From assembly GCA_018873245.2 (NCBI GenBank), contig JAEMBT020000001.1, forward strand, positions 16,956,220 through 17,020,219: 64,000 nt of DNA, in the 5' to 3' direction. A model generated the notes under the pieces. That model made no database searches. It saw nothing but the letters and a program-made list of their open reading frames with translations, and was not told the origin of the DNA. The DNA comes from Archegozetes longisetosus. Taxonomy: Eukaryota > Arthropoda > Arachnida > Sarcoptiformes > Trhypochthoniidae. Of this stretch, positions 21,384 to 32,820 are shown piece by piece. Position numbers and translations under genes: made by a program. The stretch's first letter is position 1. Every line of letters begins with the position of its first letter.

Positions 21384-22198
21384 GTTTGATGTATTAGTTT
21401 GCAATTATTAAGTGAAAACTTTTTCTATTCAATTCGGTGTGTAATAAATAAGAGATCTACTTATTGAATAATTCGTTAAATATATATTTCTTTAAACGAT
21501 ATGAAGACTTATAGTATTTATAAATATCGCAGACCCTGATATAAAATGATGAATGAGTTCAGTTAATATTTATTCGGTTAGCTTTACGATGAGTCAAATG
21601 TTGAATAGTTTAACAATTAATTTTTACATAGTCTTCTACTTTTTAGTACAATTGAATTTATTTGTCTTTTTCTATTATTTTTATCGAACAATTGTACTAA
21701 AAGTGATAAATGGTTGAACGAATTATTGCCCAGACTATATATCATGCCATAATAACTAGAATTTTCTGTTTTAGGAACATATTCGAGAATCTTATAAATA
21801 TCCAAAAGATTTTCGAGAGAACGTTTATTCAAAATGTTTTAAAAATCGTTTTGCGTATGATTAGTATTTAATCTGCGAATAGTTAAAACTCTGATTCAGT
21901 TTTTCAAAACTTTCTTACACATTCGTTCGTTCTGAGAAAGGGCTATATTTGACTAAATATTAAACATTAGTTTTCAGTCTAATCTTATCTTTTGATTTTT
22001 ATGTGCCTTTTGGTTTCAAAAGTCAAGCAAGAAGTACATTTCGACTTCTATGCTTGAATTTGATATAATTTCATTACGTAAATATTTTCAAATTAAAATT
22101 TTATTCAGAATATTCCAAATAAATATCTGCTTCTTTAAACAACTTTTGAAAGTTTTCAATTAAAAAATTCATAATTTAGATTAATAATACCTCCTAAA

Positions 22199-23426
22199 TT
22201 ATGACAAAATATCTGCAGGGGTGTTATAGATCAATCCGCCATCAATTACTAGATTTGCTCCTGTTATGAACTGAGCATCAGTTGAGGATAAGAATACAAT
22301 TCCTTTTGCGATATCCAAAGGCTCTCCTGCTCTTTTAAGTGGTGTAGCGCTTACCGCTTTTTCTGTTATTTTCTTCAAAAATTCTGGTGGTACATTAACT
22401 CCTGTCGCATCACCGTTTGTCTCTATGTGACCGGGACTGTACATGAGTTATAGATAGTAATTTAGGGATTAATGATACTTTTTAATTCTGAAATAATACT
22501 TACTTGATTGCATTGACTCTAATTCCTGATGGACCCAATTCTACGGCCAGAACTTTAGTCATCATATCGAGTGCTGCTTTTGCCATATTGTATGGAAGAA
22601 GTCCTATAAGCTTTGTGTTTTAATAAATATCAAGTTGAATTTCAATTATTTATTAACGTTTTATATATTTATATTTTAGTGAACTTTTGATTAAAAGTAA
22701 TGATTTAAAATTTAAAGGAAAGAATATTTGAATCAAAATAATTGTGGACAGTCAAAAGTCAGTATAAAAGTGAATTCTTCAAAAGTGAAATAATCTAGTG
22801 TTCGATTTTTATTAAATACCGGTTTAATTGATGTAATGCTTGAAATATTAATAATAGTTCCTTTAGATTTTTCCAGGTATGGAATCGACAAATGAATCAG
22901 TTGTACAACAGATCTCAAATCTATATTAAAAGTCTTATCAAATTCATTCAGTATTTTCTCATCTTTTATGAAGCTCAAAGTTAATGAACCAGCATTGTTT
23001 ACAAGAACGTCTAATTTTCCGTATTCGTTAATAGTTGCGTTGACTAGTCTTTTCACATCATTTTCTTTAGTGAGATCTGCCACAACTTCTAAAGGCTTTT
23101 AGTAAGAAATAAACAAACTGAGGAATTGTTTGTACAAAATATGTTAAAATAAGTACCTTTAATCCATATGGAGATAATTTGCGTACTTCTTCGCCAACGT
23201 GTTTAATTCTAGTTTCATTTCTTCCCGTTACCACAACTTTAGCTCCAAGAATTGAGAACAATTTAACAGTTCCTTCACCAATACCAGAACTCGAACCTGT
23301 AACCAAAACTACTTTTCCTGTGAAATTCCTCGAGTTCTTGACCTCTTGATATGACTCATTACTCATATCAAAATAAACATTAGCATTCGCTAAAGTTATA
23401 AATGATATTACTATCAATAATCGCAT
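22199..23426 (-). CDS. Secreted classical SDR, copy I (four exons)
   Basis: Intact SDR of 296 residues; exons 23157-23426, 22820-23095, 22504-22610 and 22199-22436. It has the signal peptide MRLLIVISFITLANA, TGSSSGIG, NNAG, NISS, LLPYNMAK and NPGHIETN, so all catalytic residues are present. It lies at the outer edge of the - strand half of the array. Its 5' flank (23440-24090) matches that of copy E. Confidence 0.9.
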
Positions 23427-23570
23427 ATTAACTTTTGAAAACAACTTAATTCAATTTGTGGCCACTGATCAAAATTTTTACTCTCAGAACTTCTTATGTG
23501 AGCTTCAGATGATACGATAATTACGTCAAACAATATGGTTGTTGAAGTAATCCAAAACTCTCATCTATTA

Positions 23571-23620
23571 GAATGTGACAACTTTCTCACAATATTCGAT
23601 AAAATTAAGATAATTCTCAT
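23571..23620 (-). promoter_or_regulatory. Conserved SDR upstream block, copy I
   Basis: Reverse-complement copy of the shared block (TGTGAGAAAGTTGTCACATT), 145-195 nt before the start codon. Role inferred. Confidence 0.35.
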
Positions 23621-24004
23621 ATCTATTTTAGTCACAAAACATTTCGTATTAATATCGTAACCAAAAGTTTAGAATTTGATTTCATGTCGAGAATGTTTTC
23701 ATGTTAAAATTTAAATTAATCCATAATTTAATTCACCTATTTTATGGTTGATGAAACGCTTCTTTGAGAATAAAAAAGTGAATATTATTAGAAAAACTGG
23801 GTGCGACTTTCAAACAAGCGACTTATACCCTTACAGGAAATACTAATACAAAGTTAAAATTGAATCTAAAATTTTAATGTTTAATAGATTTCACCTAAAG
23901 GACAAAACATGTCAATATGTTAAGATTGTTTTCTAGATGACTTAGATAATCAACTTTACTGCCAAATTTTTAAGTTAAAACTTGAAAGTATCTGAACTTT
24001 TCAA

Positions 24005-25295
24005 ATGTACTGATGAGCGAGTCCGGACCTTAAGACGGTCAAAGACCTGAGGTTCTGCAGTCTTAAAGTCTGGGTCTAGTTCCTTATATTTGATAGAAGT
24101 ACATGTCCGGGTCTTTGATAACGATCTCAGGTGCTGAACTTGGACTCCCTTTAACCCTTCGTCACAACTTAACTTCCGAAAACGTAAAATTAACTGTGGG
24201 GTAAAATGTTACCCCATGTTTTCCCCCCTTATATCTGTTCTAGGTTAGTCTGAATGCTTTGAGAATCAAGATTAGCCCTTGTTTTCGAAGTTTAAATTTA
24301 CTAATTAGTTAATTTTTAGTTTATCTGCTACAGCGTCATCAGTGGTTCAAATTGCTAGTAGAGACATTACAGCACTGCGACACATATAGTAAACACAACG
24401 CACTGCGATGTTAGGGGAAATTTCTGTCCTCAGCCAAACATGTTGCTAGAAAAAATTTTTTTAAAATAAAGTTATAAGTCTAAATTAATCGGCTTTTTTG
24501 TCATTCAAAGCCAGATATATGACTGAGGAATACCTAAATTCTCAAGAAGCAACGACGTATTGTTGATTTTTACGAGATTTTTAAAGTAAAACTTTGGTAC
24601 ATTTTACCCCACAGTTGTGACGAGGGGTTAAAACTCAAATTAAAAATTAACCCTTCAGTAGAACCCTGGGTCCAGTATTGAATGGATGGTCACCACAAAA
24701 CAAAAAACTTATTAGTTCTTCATTAGGATCCAGTTTTTTAGACGCTTTTTCTTTTTGAAGCATATCTGTTATTTTCATACTTTTTGATCCAAACTTATTG
24801 CGTGCATTATAAAGTTGTCTTTTTAATGCATCTGATTCTGATTTATCCGAAAAACCTTTCCGCAATATTTGCATTTAATTTTATTTTCTAAAGCTTCAAA
24901 ATGACCTGAAGTTTTAAATTTTGCTGATTGTGTTGAGGGTTGAGATGATTCTGTTGAGTGATAGGATCTATCTGAATCAAAACTTTCTATAATGTCTATT
25001 ACGCTCATTTTAGACACAATTAATTATGATTTTCTTATAACAGGATAGAAATAAAGTTTAAAACAACGATAAATGATTTAACTTGTTTATTTAGGTAATG
25101 TGATAGTATTTATTCCACACGTTTTAAGTTGCTGTGCGCGAAATGAGTTTGTTTCGTATGGGAGTCAGGTTCCTGAGGTCTGAGTCCGAGTCTTGAGGTC
25201 TAGGTCTGAATTCGGATCCGAGTCTTGAGGTGCAGGTCCGAATATGGGTTCGAGTCTTTCAGAAAGACCTGAAGACTCGGACCTGCTTATCGGTA
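24005..25295 (-). mobile_element. Second hAT-like fragment (BED finger N terminus), MITE inside
   Basis: Bounded by inverted degenerate repeats of the GGTCCGAGTCTTGA kind (24010-24150 and 25165-25290). Two overlapping - strand frames (24823-25017 and 24647-24874) encode the start of a transposase: KCKYCGKVF is the first half of a BED zinc finger, followed after a frameshift by SDKSESDALKRQL and LISFLFCGDHPF. The latter resembles the LITxFI..xxPF stretch of hAT proteins. The finger also lacks its first histidine (KRQL instead of KRHL). The catalytic core is absent. It is probably the same family as the fragment at 12.7-13.3 kb, which keeps the opposite end. Confidence 0.65.
24151..24631. mobile_element. 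piggyBac-like MITE, copy 2
   Basis: The same family as 17017-17472. It has TTAA at both ends (24151-24154, 24628-24631), left end CCCTTCGTCACAAC and inverted right end GTTGTGACGAGGGG. Inner inverted words GTGGGGTAAAATGTTACCCC and ATTTTACCCCAC form subterminal repeats. No coding capacity. It appears inserted into a hAT-like element. Confidence 0.8.
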
Positions 25296-26013
25296 TTCAA
25301 AATTTTCCTATCTAGGAAGTCTTTTGGCTGTTACAAAGCAGTTTTATCTGTTTTTAGCTAAAATATACGTGAATATAAGTTGTTTAAGATTGTTAAAAAT
25401 TAGATGCTGAGATTATGTATATAATGTATAAATAGCAATTTAATTAAATGTGCTTAATTTGTATAGTTATTGAACTGATACCAACTATTGTCGAAAAGTA
25501 TATTTTCACTCAAAAAATGCTAATAAGCCAATTATTCAGTAGCTTTTAAATTAATCAATTAATGGGTTTATTCAAATTTGATTAAAAAATAACTAAAAGA
25601 ACAGAATAAAACTTTAATAAAGCGCTATTAAAATTTAAATCCTTTAGTATTAATAGGCATAGTGTTCTAGTCTTATTATAAAAGTGAAAGAAATTAAAAT
25701 TGAAGTTTATTTGTATTTAAGCGTCAATAATGAAACTTATATTAAAATTCAACACAATAATCAAATAAAAGAGACTTTAATAATGATTGCAATAACGGTT
25801 CAATATATTTAGTAATAGTTGTTGTGGCAACGCGATTATTCTTTAAAGGCCCACTTTTAAATTCTTAATCTATAGAAAATTTTAGCAGCTCAGCATCACA
25901 TTTTTAAGAAATTTTCAATTACCTATATTCATGTGTATTTCAGCCAAATATAAATAAAATTCCGTTGTGACAACCAAAAAACTTCCCTAGTGAGTATAAT
26001 ACTGATAAACTTA

Positions 26014-26422
26014 GGTAATCATATAGCATGCGATCCCATGAGTGTAGTATGCGATCCCTGCGATCCGAACTTTAAAAATGCATTTATAAGAGTCATTCAC
26101 TATCAATGTACTTTACAAATCAATATACTGTAAATTTTCAGTGAAAATTTTGTGAAAATGAGTAAAATAATTCTAGAATATTGTAGTCCAGTCTTAGCTT
26201 CTGTAAAAGACATACCAACAGAGTTTTTTGCATTAGTAGTCCTAAAAGTCCTAATGAAGGCAATTGATTTTTCCTCAACAATTAAGCAAACCTGTATATT
26301 ATTTTATATTATTCATATTTTATATTATTTATAATTTTATACTTAAGGAGTATAAAATTTTAAATTGTAAATTTGTAAATTTCTCATATATTGATAGTGG
26401 GATCGCGTACTACATGATTACC
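26014..26422. mobile_element. MITE with 25-bp inverted ends
   Basis: The left end GGTAATCATATAGCATGCGA and the reverse of the right end, GGTAATCATGTAGTACGCGA, match over about 25 bp, ending in TCCCA. An inner CGATCCC word is repeated at the left. A 60-codon frame (from 26158, MSKIILEYCSPVLASVKDIP) is open but unrecognised and may be a transposase leftover. I could not see a target duplication. Confidence 0.65.
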
Positions 26423-26928
26423 GCCAAGACTGCATAGTAAGGTTTATAGTTAAATAGAGTATAGAAATGACACTCCAAACACATGTTTTGAACAGGTTGT
26501 TTTGGTTTGCTAAAAGCATAAAGTATGTAGGGACTAGGAAATAAGTTTTTAATAAGCAATTCCTAGAAGTTTAGGTTTCCTACAATAATTAACAATAAGG
26601 AATGAAGTGGTTATTTACATATAATGGTAATAAAGAATTTTATCTAACTATAGAAATCGATATGAATAACAAATTTTAGACACTTCTCATTTATTGATCT
26701 AGTTTTATTTGAATTTCCTGAAGGAAAACACTAAAGTAGATTCAATCGCATATTGTTATTTGCATTAAAAAATCAAGTGAGGCATTAAAGTACCTTTAAA
26801 TACAAAGTATTACCAGTAATAGCTAAATATATTTCATTAGCTATTTCATTATACATTTCTAAATGTATTGATATATCACTCACGTAAAAACTTGTTTTCA
26901 ACTCAGAATACAAGTCCTCAATTTAAAA
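26423..26928. other. Gene-free spacer before the gustatory receptor
   Basis: AT-rich sequence with no long frame or repeat that I recognise. It presumably includes the former promoter of the broken receptor gene at 26929. Confidence 0.3.
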
Positions 26929-28021
26929 ATGAGCAACAAACAAGGCCTCAAATTTTTGATTAGCATTCACAAAATATTTTGCATTTCTTATGGTGGTTAT
27001 GAATCAGATGGAAAAAGTATGAAATCATCTTTAAAAATAATAACTATTTCTTGGAATATATTGTTGTTAGTTTGTTCTTTAGTCAATGTCTATTTTCATG
27101 ATGTAAGAGCTCGAATGGTTAATAACCTTATTATTTATTCGACCAGATCATTCGGTATAAGAGTAATAGGAGTTATTTCATCTTCATCTTACCATCTACT
27201 GACATATTTACTAGTTTTGATTCAATTTACTAATAGTAAACAAATTTTGAGATCGATCTCTAATTTGGATGTGATTCTCAAAACTGATATTCAAATCATT
27301 GAAAGAAAAATCGGAATAATAATAACTGCTATCAACTTATTTCAATCAATGTTTTATTGGATTTTTTATTTGATATTTATCTTTATAAAACGCGAAATGG
27401 ATCTAAAGATTAGGCTAGTATTTTCTCATATATTATATTTATCTTTGGACAAATTTCAGATATTACCTGTTCTTATTGGTTATAAAAGCAAAATAATTTC
27501 AGCCTTTCTCTAAAATATCATCAAACATGACTCCAAACAAATGAGCTTGTCAAAAATCCATTACAAGTTTTGCGAAATAGATGATCACGTCAAACAAATT
27601 GATTCTCTCTTATCGCCCTCAATACTCATTATAATTGTAATAACTATTTTAGTTCAAATCGAGTCAATTTGTTTAATGGCAGTTGATTTCAAAGTAAGTT
27701 ATGGCCATTCGATTCCTGCAATGGTTCAAACTTATCGTTATTGATATTATTATGTTATTTTTGTGAATATCCAAATCAATGAAAAAGTTAAATGATTCAC
27801 TGAAAATTTGGATTGTTAAATCTTCAATTCAAACAAATCAACAAACAGAAAGTTTATATAACATGAATATTTTACAGCTGATGAATAATGAAATTAGCAA
27901 AATTGGATTCACAACATTTGGAATTCACAGAATCCACATGTCATCTACTCTTCTATTTGAATCAATAGTTATCACATATTCAGTAATTCTTATTCAAACA
28001 ACTCCACGGGTGCTTGATTAA
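26929..28021 (+). pseudogene. Gustatory receptor-like seven-helix gene, broken
   Basis: Chemoreceptor family member related to the intact gene at 29098-30183. A long hydrophobic frame starts at 26929 (LKFLISIHKIFCISYGG, like the LVNLHRLCGISYLGG of the relative). It is interrupted by an in-frame stop at 27511-27513, a second stop at 27742-27744, and a shift of frame before about 27779. The C-terminal part (NNEISKIGFTTFGIHRIHMS, then VILIQT) matches the signature end of the relative. Seven helices would have been present. The few lesions suggest recent loss. Confidence 0.75.
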
Positions 28022-29097
28022 AAGAATTAAATTTGTATTTTTGTAGATTCATTAGATTTGAAGATTTGATGTTTAATGTGTAACATTAATAACTATTGAT
28101 TTATCTGTACTCTCAGTTAAATAAAATATTAGTTTATCTTTTTTACAAGCTCTGTACACCAATGTTAAAGCCAACACAAAGGTCGAAGGTGTACAGTCAC
28201 CTCTATTTCAAACCTGTCGTCAATTTTACGCAAAATTTGTATATTTTGAACATGAAATTTAGTTGATATTTTGTAACAATTGCTACAATAAAGTAAAAGT
28301 AGATTATACTTCAAGTATAAAGCTGTTATGTAATAGATACTAACTGTAAAATTATAACTATAATCAAAATCAATATAACTATTGGTCAATGTTACCCTTA
28401 CTCGAAATTTTCAAGTTCGATCATAGCTCTAAACTTGAAAAAGCTGATCTGATTCGAATCTGAAGCAATTATGCCTTGAATCTAAATGTTAAGAAATATG
28501 GATCTGACAGATTTCGAAATGCAAAGCGTCCTCATATTTTTATTTTAATCCAAGCAATAATGTATCGAAAATGTATCATCTGTATCTTTCTTTGTGTTAA
28601 TCGAAACAATCTCATGAATATACTATAAGTTGCATTTATTGAGTAAAGTGACATATTGCATATAAATTATATAATATCAAATTTGAACATACTGTATTTA
28701 CTCATTCTCACTATAGACTCAATATTTTTACCAGAAACCCTTCTTGAATAAATATTTTCTAAAGCAATTTGGTGGTTTATCGAGATAATGTTATACATTT
28801 GGGCTTACAATCTTGATATTCATTCAAACAAAACATCATACATTCAGAAACTTAAAAATCCCTCATAGCAACCGGAAGTGATGCGTAGTGATGGCATGAT
28901 TCAATCAGCCCATAATATTAAAGATACATACAAACTCACAGTGTATTCATTATTGTAGTGCAAGCAAATTAAAAATTGAACTTGATAATAAATTAATTCG
29001 TATGACAAAAAGCTGGCACAGCAATGTTTTTCCTCTTGCTATCGCGGACTATTAATTTTCCAACTTCACCATAAATATAAGGATACAGTGAGTCAAA
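28022..29097. other. Gene-free spacer between two receptor genes
   Basis: AT-rich sequence with short frames only (for example 28165-28389 on -, which I judge to be chance). The two receptor genes meet tail to tail across it. Confidence 0.35.
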
Positions 29098-30183
29098 CTA
29101 AGTTATACCACCAGTTTGTATTAATATAACTGCATTTGATATGATAATTGATAAAATAGTGAGAGTTGTGTTGAACCTGACTCTAAATAAACCGAATGCT
29201 GTAAAACAAATTTTGTTTTCATAGCTTTTAATCAATTGTAAGTATTGTATTGTTGTCGGATTAATTGGGTGTACATCTGTCACTAAGTCTTCCATGTGAT
29301 CGCAAAACTTCTCAACATTTTTAGGAATTATTTCAGATACGAAACAAAAGGTCATCAGATAATTTAATGTATCGAGCGCTGTTGGAATCACATAATAATA
29401 GCATTCATTGAAATCGAAAGCCAAAAGACAGAGACACGAAAGATTGATAAAAGTATTGACGATTATTATAATTAAATTGGTTAATGAAATTGATTCATCC
29501 AATAATCTGACAGAATGTTTAACACTACGTAAAGCCTTATAAACACAGAAGAATTTGGATTGAGTTGCGATTTCCCTAATGTGATGCAAATAATTTGAAA
29601 TAACTATACTCTCGAACATGATTAAAGTGATCAACGAATACTTGTTTATAGCCGCAAAAAAATAATTGGCATATGATATTATATCTATGCCTGTAGTGAC
29701 CTCTGACTTTTCTCTGAAGGAATTGAAGAGTATTCCTATAACAATTGTAAATATTATGGACATCGAAGCAAGGATTAAAGTGATATAAATGCCAATCTTC
29801 TTATTATTATGTTTACTGCCAAACTGGTGACTGGTTTTCGAAATAATTTCCAAAATTTTGCTTCCTCTTAAAGTTAAGGTTAGATTTATTATAATGGGTA
29901 GCAAGAAATACGAAGTTCCTACTAGCTTGCTTATAATATTGTAAATAATAGATTTAGTATTATTAAGCTTTGAGTTATAAATGACTTTTAATAATAGAAA
30001 ATCATTAGATGTTATCCAGAAATAGAATACATAACAAATGAAACTCCATCCAACTGCAGCTATTCTTAACAGATGAGACTCTCTTTTCGAGTAGAAGGTC
30101 CCCCCTAAATATGAAATACCACATAAACGATGCAAATTCACCAAATAATCAAAGCCAGATAACGAATCCATGTTTCTCATCAT
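29098..30183 (-). CDS. Gustatory receptor-like protein, intact single exon
   Basis: A 361-residue membrane protein of the arthropod gustatory receptor superfamily, a ligand-gated cation channel family with an intracellular N terminus (family knowledge). About seven hydrophobic segments are visible, at approximately residues 40-58, 78-100, 128-152, 170-195, 232-262, 270-290 and 335-358. The C terminus has the conserved pattern ENKICFTAFGLFRVRFNTTL followed by VILIQT. Insect members end TYxxxxxQ; this variant is more like the large mite receptor sets. The length is slightly short but typical for mites. The start could be Met1 or Met2 (MMRNMDS). The ligand is unknown. Confidence 0.85.
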   Translation of the reverse strand: MMRNMDSLSGFDYLVNLHRLCGISYLGGTFYSKRESHLLRIAAVGWSFICYVFYFWITSNDFLLLKVIYNSKLNNTKSIIYNIISKLVGTSYFLLPIIINLTLTLRGSKILEIISKTSHQFGSKHNNKKIGIYITLILASMSIIFTIVIGILFNSFREKSEVTTGIDIISYANYFFAAINKYSLITLIMFESIVISNYLHHIREIATQSKFFCVYKALRSVKHSVRLLDESISLTNLIIIIVNTFINLSCLCLLAFDFNECYYYVIPTALDTLNYLMTFCFVSEIIPKNVEKFCDHMEDLVTDVHPINPTTIQYLQLIKSYENKICFTAFGLFRVRFNTTLTILSIIISNAVILIQTGGIT

Positions 30184-30851
30184 TCAATGATCCTTTTCTA
30201 CAAATACAACTCTCAAATAAAGACTTGACTTCCAGTAACAAAGTCTTAATGTTTCTCAAATGAACAACTGTTAGATATCACTTATACTGATCGAAAGTCT
30301 ATTTATTCATATATTCTTCATAGCGATAGTATGAGTAAAGTCAGTATTGGATCAATATTCTTTTAAAATAAATGAATATCTTTAAGTAGATGTAAATTGC
30401 AAAAACTTATTTGTGCTGCTCTTATGTAAATTTACATATTGTCTTAATATCATTTGGCAGTTATTAGCGCTGTAAGTAACTGATGTTTCCTTAAAAACAA
30501 AAAACTAGAAAGTATCGAGATTGTATGCATGCACAGAAATGTGCGCTGAATTTCTCGCGACCATCAAAAAATAAATCATCTAATATTAATAATAACAGAT
30601 GTTCCAGACGAGTAGCAAGTATTTTGTTAGATTTAAGAGTTTTTTAGGAATAATTTTATTCATAAAATTTATGCTGCGCGCTTAATTATCAGTTGAAAAT
30701 TTAACATGCAAAGTAATTTTAAATTTATGAATAAATTATAGATATACGTAATTAATTTACTCATTTTATCTTTCAATACTCAGAAACTCTACAAACGATT
30801 TAATTTTTTCCATTTAATTAATACTCGAATAATTTTCATAATTGCAATCCT

Positions 30852-31109
30852 TCAAAGTTTAAAGCTGAAAACTTTCATGATAAATATGTAGAGGATCGGG
30901 AAAATATTTTTCCTGTAGTCTAGAGCAAAAACAATGATAGTTAGATCAAAATCAATTGCATATTCGGATTTTATGTTTGAAAAGTATATATGAGCGTTGT
31001 GTACACTCCATGTGACAAATCGTAATAGCATTGACACGAAGGCAACTGATAGGACAATAATTACACCATTGACCGTAATGAAGAAGTAGAAGACCTTGGA
31101 TAAACTCAT
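30852..31109 (-). CDS. Shortened relative of the four-helix protein
   Basis: An 85-residue frame starting MSLSKVFYFFITVNGVIIVL. Its first 21 residues match exon 1 of the gene at 7501-8166 (ISKISLIFITINAIIVILS). It then passes without a break into VAFVSMLLRFVTWSVHNAH, which matches the third helix of that protein (VAITSILLRLVTWIVLNAH). The intron and helix 2 are missing, and helix 4 is degraded. It is either an in-frame internal-deletion pseudogene or a new two-helix protein; the frame is open throughout. I favour pseudogene. Confidence 0.5.
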   Translation of the reverse strand: MSLSKVFYFFITVNGVIIVLSVAFVSMLLRFVTWSVHNAHIYFSNIKSEYAIDFDLTIIVFALDYRKNIFPILYIFIMKVFSFKL

Positions 31110-32526
31110 TTGAATGTATTAAACAACTTATTGACAAAGATATGGGATAATGTCTGTATTTAATAAACGTAGTCTGATTATAACTAAGCCATAAGGTCTA
31201 TTTAGTCAAATATTAACACAAAGTAATCTACGTTCTGGTAGATAAAATCGTTATTGAAGTGAAGTGTTGCCAACTAATAAATGATTATCAAATATACAGC
31301 TTGTTTCCTTCAAATATGCTAAAATCGGAAACTATAGGTTATATATCCGGATCAAAACTAAGGAGATTGTCAGATAATCAAATTTAATCAATTTGTTTAC
31401 TTAACAATCTCTTAACAACTGATGTTTCTATCAATTTTATACTTCCTCCTTAAGAAACTACCCTAACACATCATTTAAAGACGTTTCAAGACATATTTCA
31501 AGGAAGCAAGCTGTACAGAAGCAAGTTTTTGGGAAAAACTTTAATGTCTGTCAGAGAAAGGATTAAAAAGCTCTGATTATTAAATATTTCCTCTTCGTTT
31601 AATTAATTTAAATGTTTTTAAGTATTTGTGAAAAGAATAAATGGGTGTATCTATCATTCAATAAAAATCAGTTCCGTTATTATTCGAATGCAATTTATAA
31701 CACTTTAATGAATAGTTTTCGATATATTTCGGTCTACGAAAAAACTTAATTTGCTTTTGAGAAACACATTTCCATCTATTGGTGAATGTGTTTCACATTG
31801 ATGTCAACTCTAATATTCAACTTTATAAAATGATGTTATCAGTTGGCTTAATTGCCAATCTTCACTTGAAATGATCATAATAAAAGAAGAACATATTTAT
31901 TTTAATGACTTTCAATCGTTTTGGTCTTTTGGAAAACTGATCTGAACAAACTTTCCAAATGTTGGTTAGAGAATCAGTTTTTAGATTTATATTCATAGAG
32001 TTTAGTTATATTAAGAGATTTTGATTAGAAAAGTTTGAAATCTTATCAAAACTTTTATTTAGCGTAATGTCTTTTGTGACGAATGTAATGCTTTCAAAAT
32101 GTGTTAAACTTTAGTATATTTAATATAAATATTAACATTCTTTGAGCTGATTCGCCAATCAAATCATTGACAATAGAGACGTTAGACCCGGTCCACTACT
32201 GATCCTTAAGTCTCTTCAAACGAATGCCCACAAAGTATTTGCCGATCAGTTAAACGAAGAAAAACTAATTTCGATCTGAATTTGAGATCAAATGCAATCA
32301 TTTGCAAATGGACTCAAATTAGAGATAAACCATTTTCAAAAGTTATATGAAGACTGCCTTTAAATCAGTTCCAATAAAGTGATTTTACTGAAGGATCAGA
32401 TCAACAACTTAAACAACAGATTCAAATGCTTAAGGAAGCGATCAAAAGATATTCCTGTTGTTGAAGTCTTTGATTTTGTTTTGTTTTCAAGTTTTTAGTT
32501 GTTTTTATGGAGGAAAAGAATAAGAA
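31110..32526. other. Gene-free spacer
   Basis: AT-rich stretch of 1.4 kb with no frame, inverted repeat or RNA gene that I can support. Confidence 0.3.
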
Positions 32527-32820
32527 ATGAAAGTCAAACACGTGAGTGACAAGAAATTCGGTGTCAGTTCGTTGGTCAAAGAACCGAAAGAAGTACCGAA
32601 TAGAAGACAAACTTTGCGTCAGTTATGTCTTTATTCAATGCCTTACATTAAGATCGAAAACAGATATTATGAAAGAAATGATGAATCGGGAAACTGTTTG
32701 TCTGATACTACGATTGATTCGAACAACGAATCAAATTGTGGTCATGACGATTATATCAATCCTATTACTAATAGTTGGGCGACAAATGAAACCAAAGATA
32801 GTAAAGAACTTCTAAACTGA
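32527..32820 (+). CDS. Hypothetical 97-residue hydrophilic frame
   Basis: An ATG-initiated frame (MKVKHVSDKKFGVSSLVKEP at the start) rich in Asn, Asp, Glu and Lys, with no signal peptide or helix. A GTGAGT donor-like word lies at 32541 and other frames here are also open, so coding status is doubtful. I recognise no family. It could be a single exon of a larger gene, or chance. Confidence 0.2.
   Translation: MKVKHVSDKKFGVSSLVKEPKEVPNRRQTLRQLCLYSMPYIKIENRYYERNDESGNCLSDTTIDSNNESNCGHDDYINPITNSWATNETKDSKELLN

Larger units (their letters stand above)
20567..22056. mobile_element. DNA element with 190-bp terminal inverted repeats
   Basis: Arms of about 190 bp (20567-20755 and 21868-22056) are reverse complements, both starting CAAGCATAGAAGTCGAAATG. 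The flanks are AATT on both sides (20563-20566 and 22057-22060), a possible 4-bp target duplication. Removing the nested hAT copy leaves about 870 bp. The only frame inside (21617-21832, -, 71 residues, starting MNKRSLENLLDIYKILEYVP) resembles nothing I recognise. It inserted into SDR flank: the sequence on both sides matches uninterrupted flanks of other copies. I cannot assign a superfamily. Confidence 0.75.

Noticed and set aside
24647-24660. Third TTAACCCTTC word, possibly another MITE end
   Set aside because: It is the stop and last codons of the hAT transposase frame on -, and no partner end follows.
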